From Neobacillus mesonae (GTDB lineage: Bacteria; Bacillota; Bacilli; Bacillales; Cytobacillaceae), in NCBI RefSeq assembly GCF_001636315.1, contig NZ_KV440949.1, positions 3,156,973 to 3,220,972 of the forward strand: 64,000 nt of DNA. Reading direction: 5' to 3'. Every line of letters begins with the position of its first letter. The stretch's first letter is position 1. Shown here one piece after another: positions 62,229-64,000 of this stretch. A program made the position numbers and the translations under genes. Below the pieces are notes generated by a model. That model saw nothing but the letters and a program-made list of their open reading frames with translations, did no database searches and was not told the origin of the DNA.

Positions 62229-63908
62229 GTGTTGAAGAAAAAATTTATTGTTCCTGCAATATTGTCGTCTGCGCTGTTGGTAGGTTCTATTCCAGCTATT
62301 AATGTACTTGCAAAGCCGGTGGATTCAAATGTGGTTAATAGTGTACAAGCTTCTAAGAAATGGAATGAGAAAGCAAGCGTTCCTTTATTTGTGAAGGAGC
62401 GATTTGCGGAAAAGTTCTCTTCCAGCACCCCTTCCAATGCACTAAATTATTTAAAGAAAAATGAAGGAAAAACTGGTATTAAAAATCCGGATAAAAAACT
62501 AAAAGTTAAAGATACGCAAAAAGATAAATTGGGCATGACCCATGTCCGCTTTAATCAGTCAATAAACGGAGTTAACGTAGAAGGCTCGGAAGTTATTGTA
62601 CATTTTAATAAGGATAATGAGGTCGTATCCGTCAACGGAAGAATCAACCAAACGATTGATGAGGCTGCAGTGGACACAACTGCCACCTTAAGCAGTGATG
62701 CAGCATTAAAGAAGGCGATGTCCTCTGTTAATGCACCTGCTGAGTTGACATATGAGCCGACTACTGAACTTGTAGTCTATCCTTTTGAAGGTGAAAATCA
62801 TACAGCTTATAAGGTGAATGTAAACTTCATGGGGGATGAGCCAGGAAACTGGTTTGTCTTTGTAGATGCAAAAACAGGTGAAGTTGTAGACAAGTATAAT
62901 GGCTTAATGCATGCGGATGAAATGAAAACACAAAAAGGTGCTGGAAAAGGTGTGCACGGTGCTCATAGGGAATTACATATTTCCCAAGTGAAGGATCCTC
63001 AATCGGGAACTAAATTCGCGTTAGCAGATTATGCTCATGAGGGCCTTGAAGGAATACTTACGTATGATGCTAAAAACGATAATATTGCCAGCAATGATAC
63101 ATTGTATGTAGGGGACTCTGCTTCGTTTAAGGGAGACTACGACCGAGCTCTAGTCGATGCACACTATAATTCAGAAAAGGTATATGATTATTACCTTAAT
63201 GAGCATGGCCGCAATTCCCTTGATGGTAATGGAATGGCGATTATTTCTAGGGTTCACTATGGCAATAATTACAACAATGCATCCTGGAATGGACGTTGGA
63301 TGACCTATGGTGATGGTGACGGTGAGTTTATGATTTCTCTTTCAGCGGGTCTTGACGTTGCTGCGCACGAAATGACTCATGGCGTTATCACACATTCAGC
63401 CAATTTAGTATACCGCAATCAGCCTGGGGCATTAAACGAATCCTTCGCTGACGTCTTTGGTGCACTTGTTGATGATAAGGATTGGGAAATGGGCGAGGAT
63501 ATTATGGCGCCGGCTGCTAAAGCTAACGGCACGACAGTTTTGCGTAGCTTAAGTAATCCAAACGGTGTTGTGGTCGCAAACGAGCAAAGAAGGGCATATA
63601 GTACAAATGGCGGAGTCTATCCGGCTCATATGGATGAATTTTATCACATGCCGCTTAACGTAGACAATGGCGGAGTTCACGTGAATTCCTCGATTACCAA
63701 CCATGCCGCTTACTTAATTGGACAAGAAATTGGAAGGCACAAGTTAGGGCAAATCTACTATCGTGCATTAACCGTTTATTTAACTGCAAATTCTGATTTC
63801 AGTGATGCACGTAAGGCCATCGTTCAGTCGGCAATTGATCTTTATGGTGAAGGAAGTAAGGAAGTTGCTGCAACTAATTCAGGATTTGATGCGGTGGGAA
63901 TTTACTAA
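62229..63908 (+). CDS. npr: Bacillolysin-type neutral metalloprotease (M4, thermolysin family)
   Basis: The 559-residue preproenzyme has a signal peptide (KKKFIVPAILSSALLVGSIP), a long FTP/PepSY propeptide that ends near residue 240, and a mature M4 domain. The zinc site is AAHEMTHGVITHSANLV near residue 380, followed by the third ligand in GALNESFADVFGALVDD and the active-site His in NGGVHVNSSITNHAAYLI. The secreted enzyme cuts on the amino side of hydrophobic residues. GTG at 62229 lies six bases after AGGGGG; TTG at 62232, giving MKKKF, is equally plausible. A long frame from 62187 has no binding site. Two secreted proteases (M6 and M4) lie in this window. Confidence 0.93.
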   Translation: MLKKKFIVPAILSSALLVGSIPAINVLAKPVDSNVVNSVQASKKWNEKASVPLFVKERFAEKFSSSTPSNALNYLKKNEGKTGIKNPDKKLKVKDTQKDKLGMTHVRFNQSINGVNVEGSEVIVHFNKDNEVVSVNGRINQTIDEAAVDTTATLSSDAALKKAMSSVNAPAELTYEPTTELVVYPFEGENHTAYKVNVNFMGDEPGNWFVFVDAKTGEVVDKYNGLMHADEMKTQKGAGKGVHGAHRELHISQVKDPQSGTKFALADYAHEGLEGILTYDAKNDNIASNDTLYVGDSASFKGDYDRALVDAHYNSEKVYDYYLNEHGRNSLDGNGMAIISRVHYGNNYNNASWNGRWMTYGDGDGEFMISLSAGLDVAAHEMTHGVITHSANLVYRNQPGALNESFADVFGALVDDKDWEMGEDIMAPAAKANGTTVLRSLSNPNGVVVANEQRRAYSTNGGVYPAHMDEFYHMPLNVDNGGVHVNSSITNHAAYLIGQEIGRHKLGQIYYRALTVYLTANSDFSDARKAIVQSAIDLYGEGSKEVAATNSGFDAVGIY

Positions 63909-63944
63909 AATAACAGCAAAATAATAATAGAAGGATGTTGTATG

Positions 63945-63976
63945 CCCCCCGGACTAATAGTCTAGGGGGGTTTTTG
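63945..63976 (+). terminator. Rho-independent terminator after the M4 protease gene
   Basis: CCCCCCGGACT (from 63945) pairs with AGTCTAGGGGGG (to 63970) through a small mismatch, followed by five T residues. Confidence 0.92.
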
Positions 63977-64000
63977 TTATGGCTTACGAAACTATTAAAG

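Noticed and set aside
63979..64000. ATG at the right edge (MAYETIK)
   Set aside because: Directly after a terminator T run with no ribosome binding site; seven codons only before the window ends.

Overview
The window looks like a chromosomal segment of a Gram-positive, spore-former-type Bacillaceae (Bacillus/Neobacillus-like). The grounds are strong AGGAGG-type ribosome binding sites, frequent TTG/GTG starts, lipobox lipoproteins (EhuB-, PrsA- and BtuF-like), DgkB, a thermolysin-type M4 protease, ECF sigma/anti-sigma pairs and many U-tailed hairpin terminators. No rRNA, tRNA or CRISPR array was seen.

Layout. 1-0.4 kb: 5' end of an EhuB-like ectoine-binding lipoprotein (minus strand, runs off the window). 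0.8-4 kb: a tightly coupled ECF sigma / anti-sigma / membrane protein operon that includes a 31-codon gene. 4.1-18.7 kb: mostly core genes (dgkB, pncA, pncB, an NSS transporter, a secreted YncE/phosphoesterase fusion, an RND efflux pump, a cupin, rlmCD). Two tandem arrays of hairpin units lie here; their sequences are unrelated but both have a 52-bp period.

18.7-30.5 kb is an AT-rich accessory island directly downstream of rlmCD. It holds an overlapping two-gene unit (unknown 435-aa protein plus a SIR2-domain protein), a decayed large serine recombinase bracketed by palindromes, a membrane protein, a 1568-aa nuclease-STAND (Avs-like) protein, small and broken genes, and a diverged repeat that follows both defence-type genes. 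This is the best candidate for an undescribed anti-phage system.

30.5-49 kb: an MscS channel, a short UvrA paralogue, a secreted M6 protease, a PrsA-like foldase, a probable vitamin B6 pair (ECF S component and pyridoxamine kinase), an L,D-transpeptidase, a Dus enzyme and several small metabolic or resistance-type genes. One GNAT gene is preceded by an 18-codon leader peptide and mutually exclusive hairpins, resembling a translational attenuator. 49-64 kb: a protein fusing a sigma-like region to an anti-sigma factor, a cobalamin riboswitch controlling btuF-btuC-btuD-cobB, an MGT glycosyltransferase beside a divergent 1056-aa UvrA-like ATPase, an SH3b L,D-transpeptidase and a bacillolysin.
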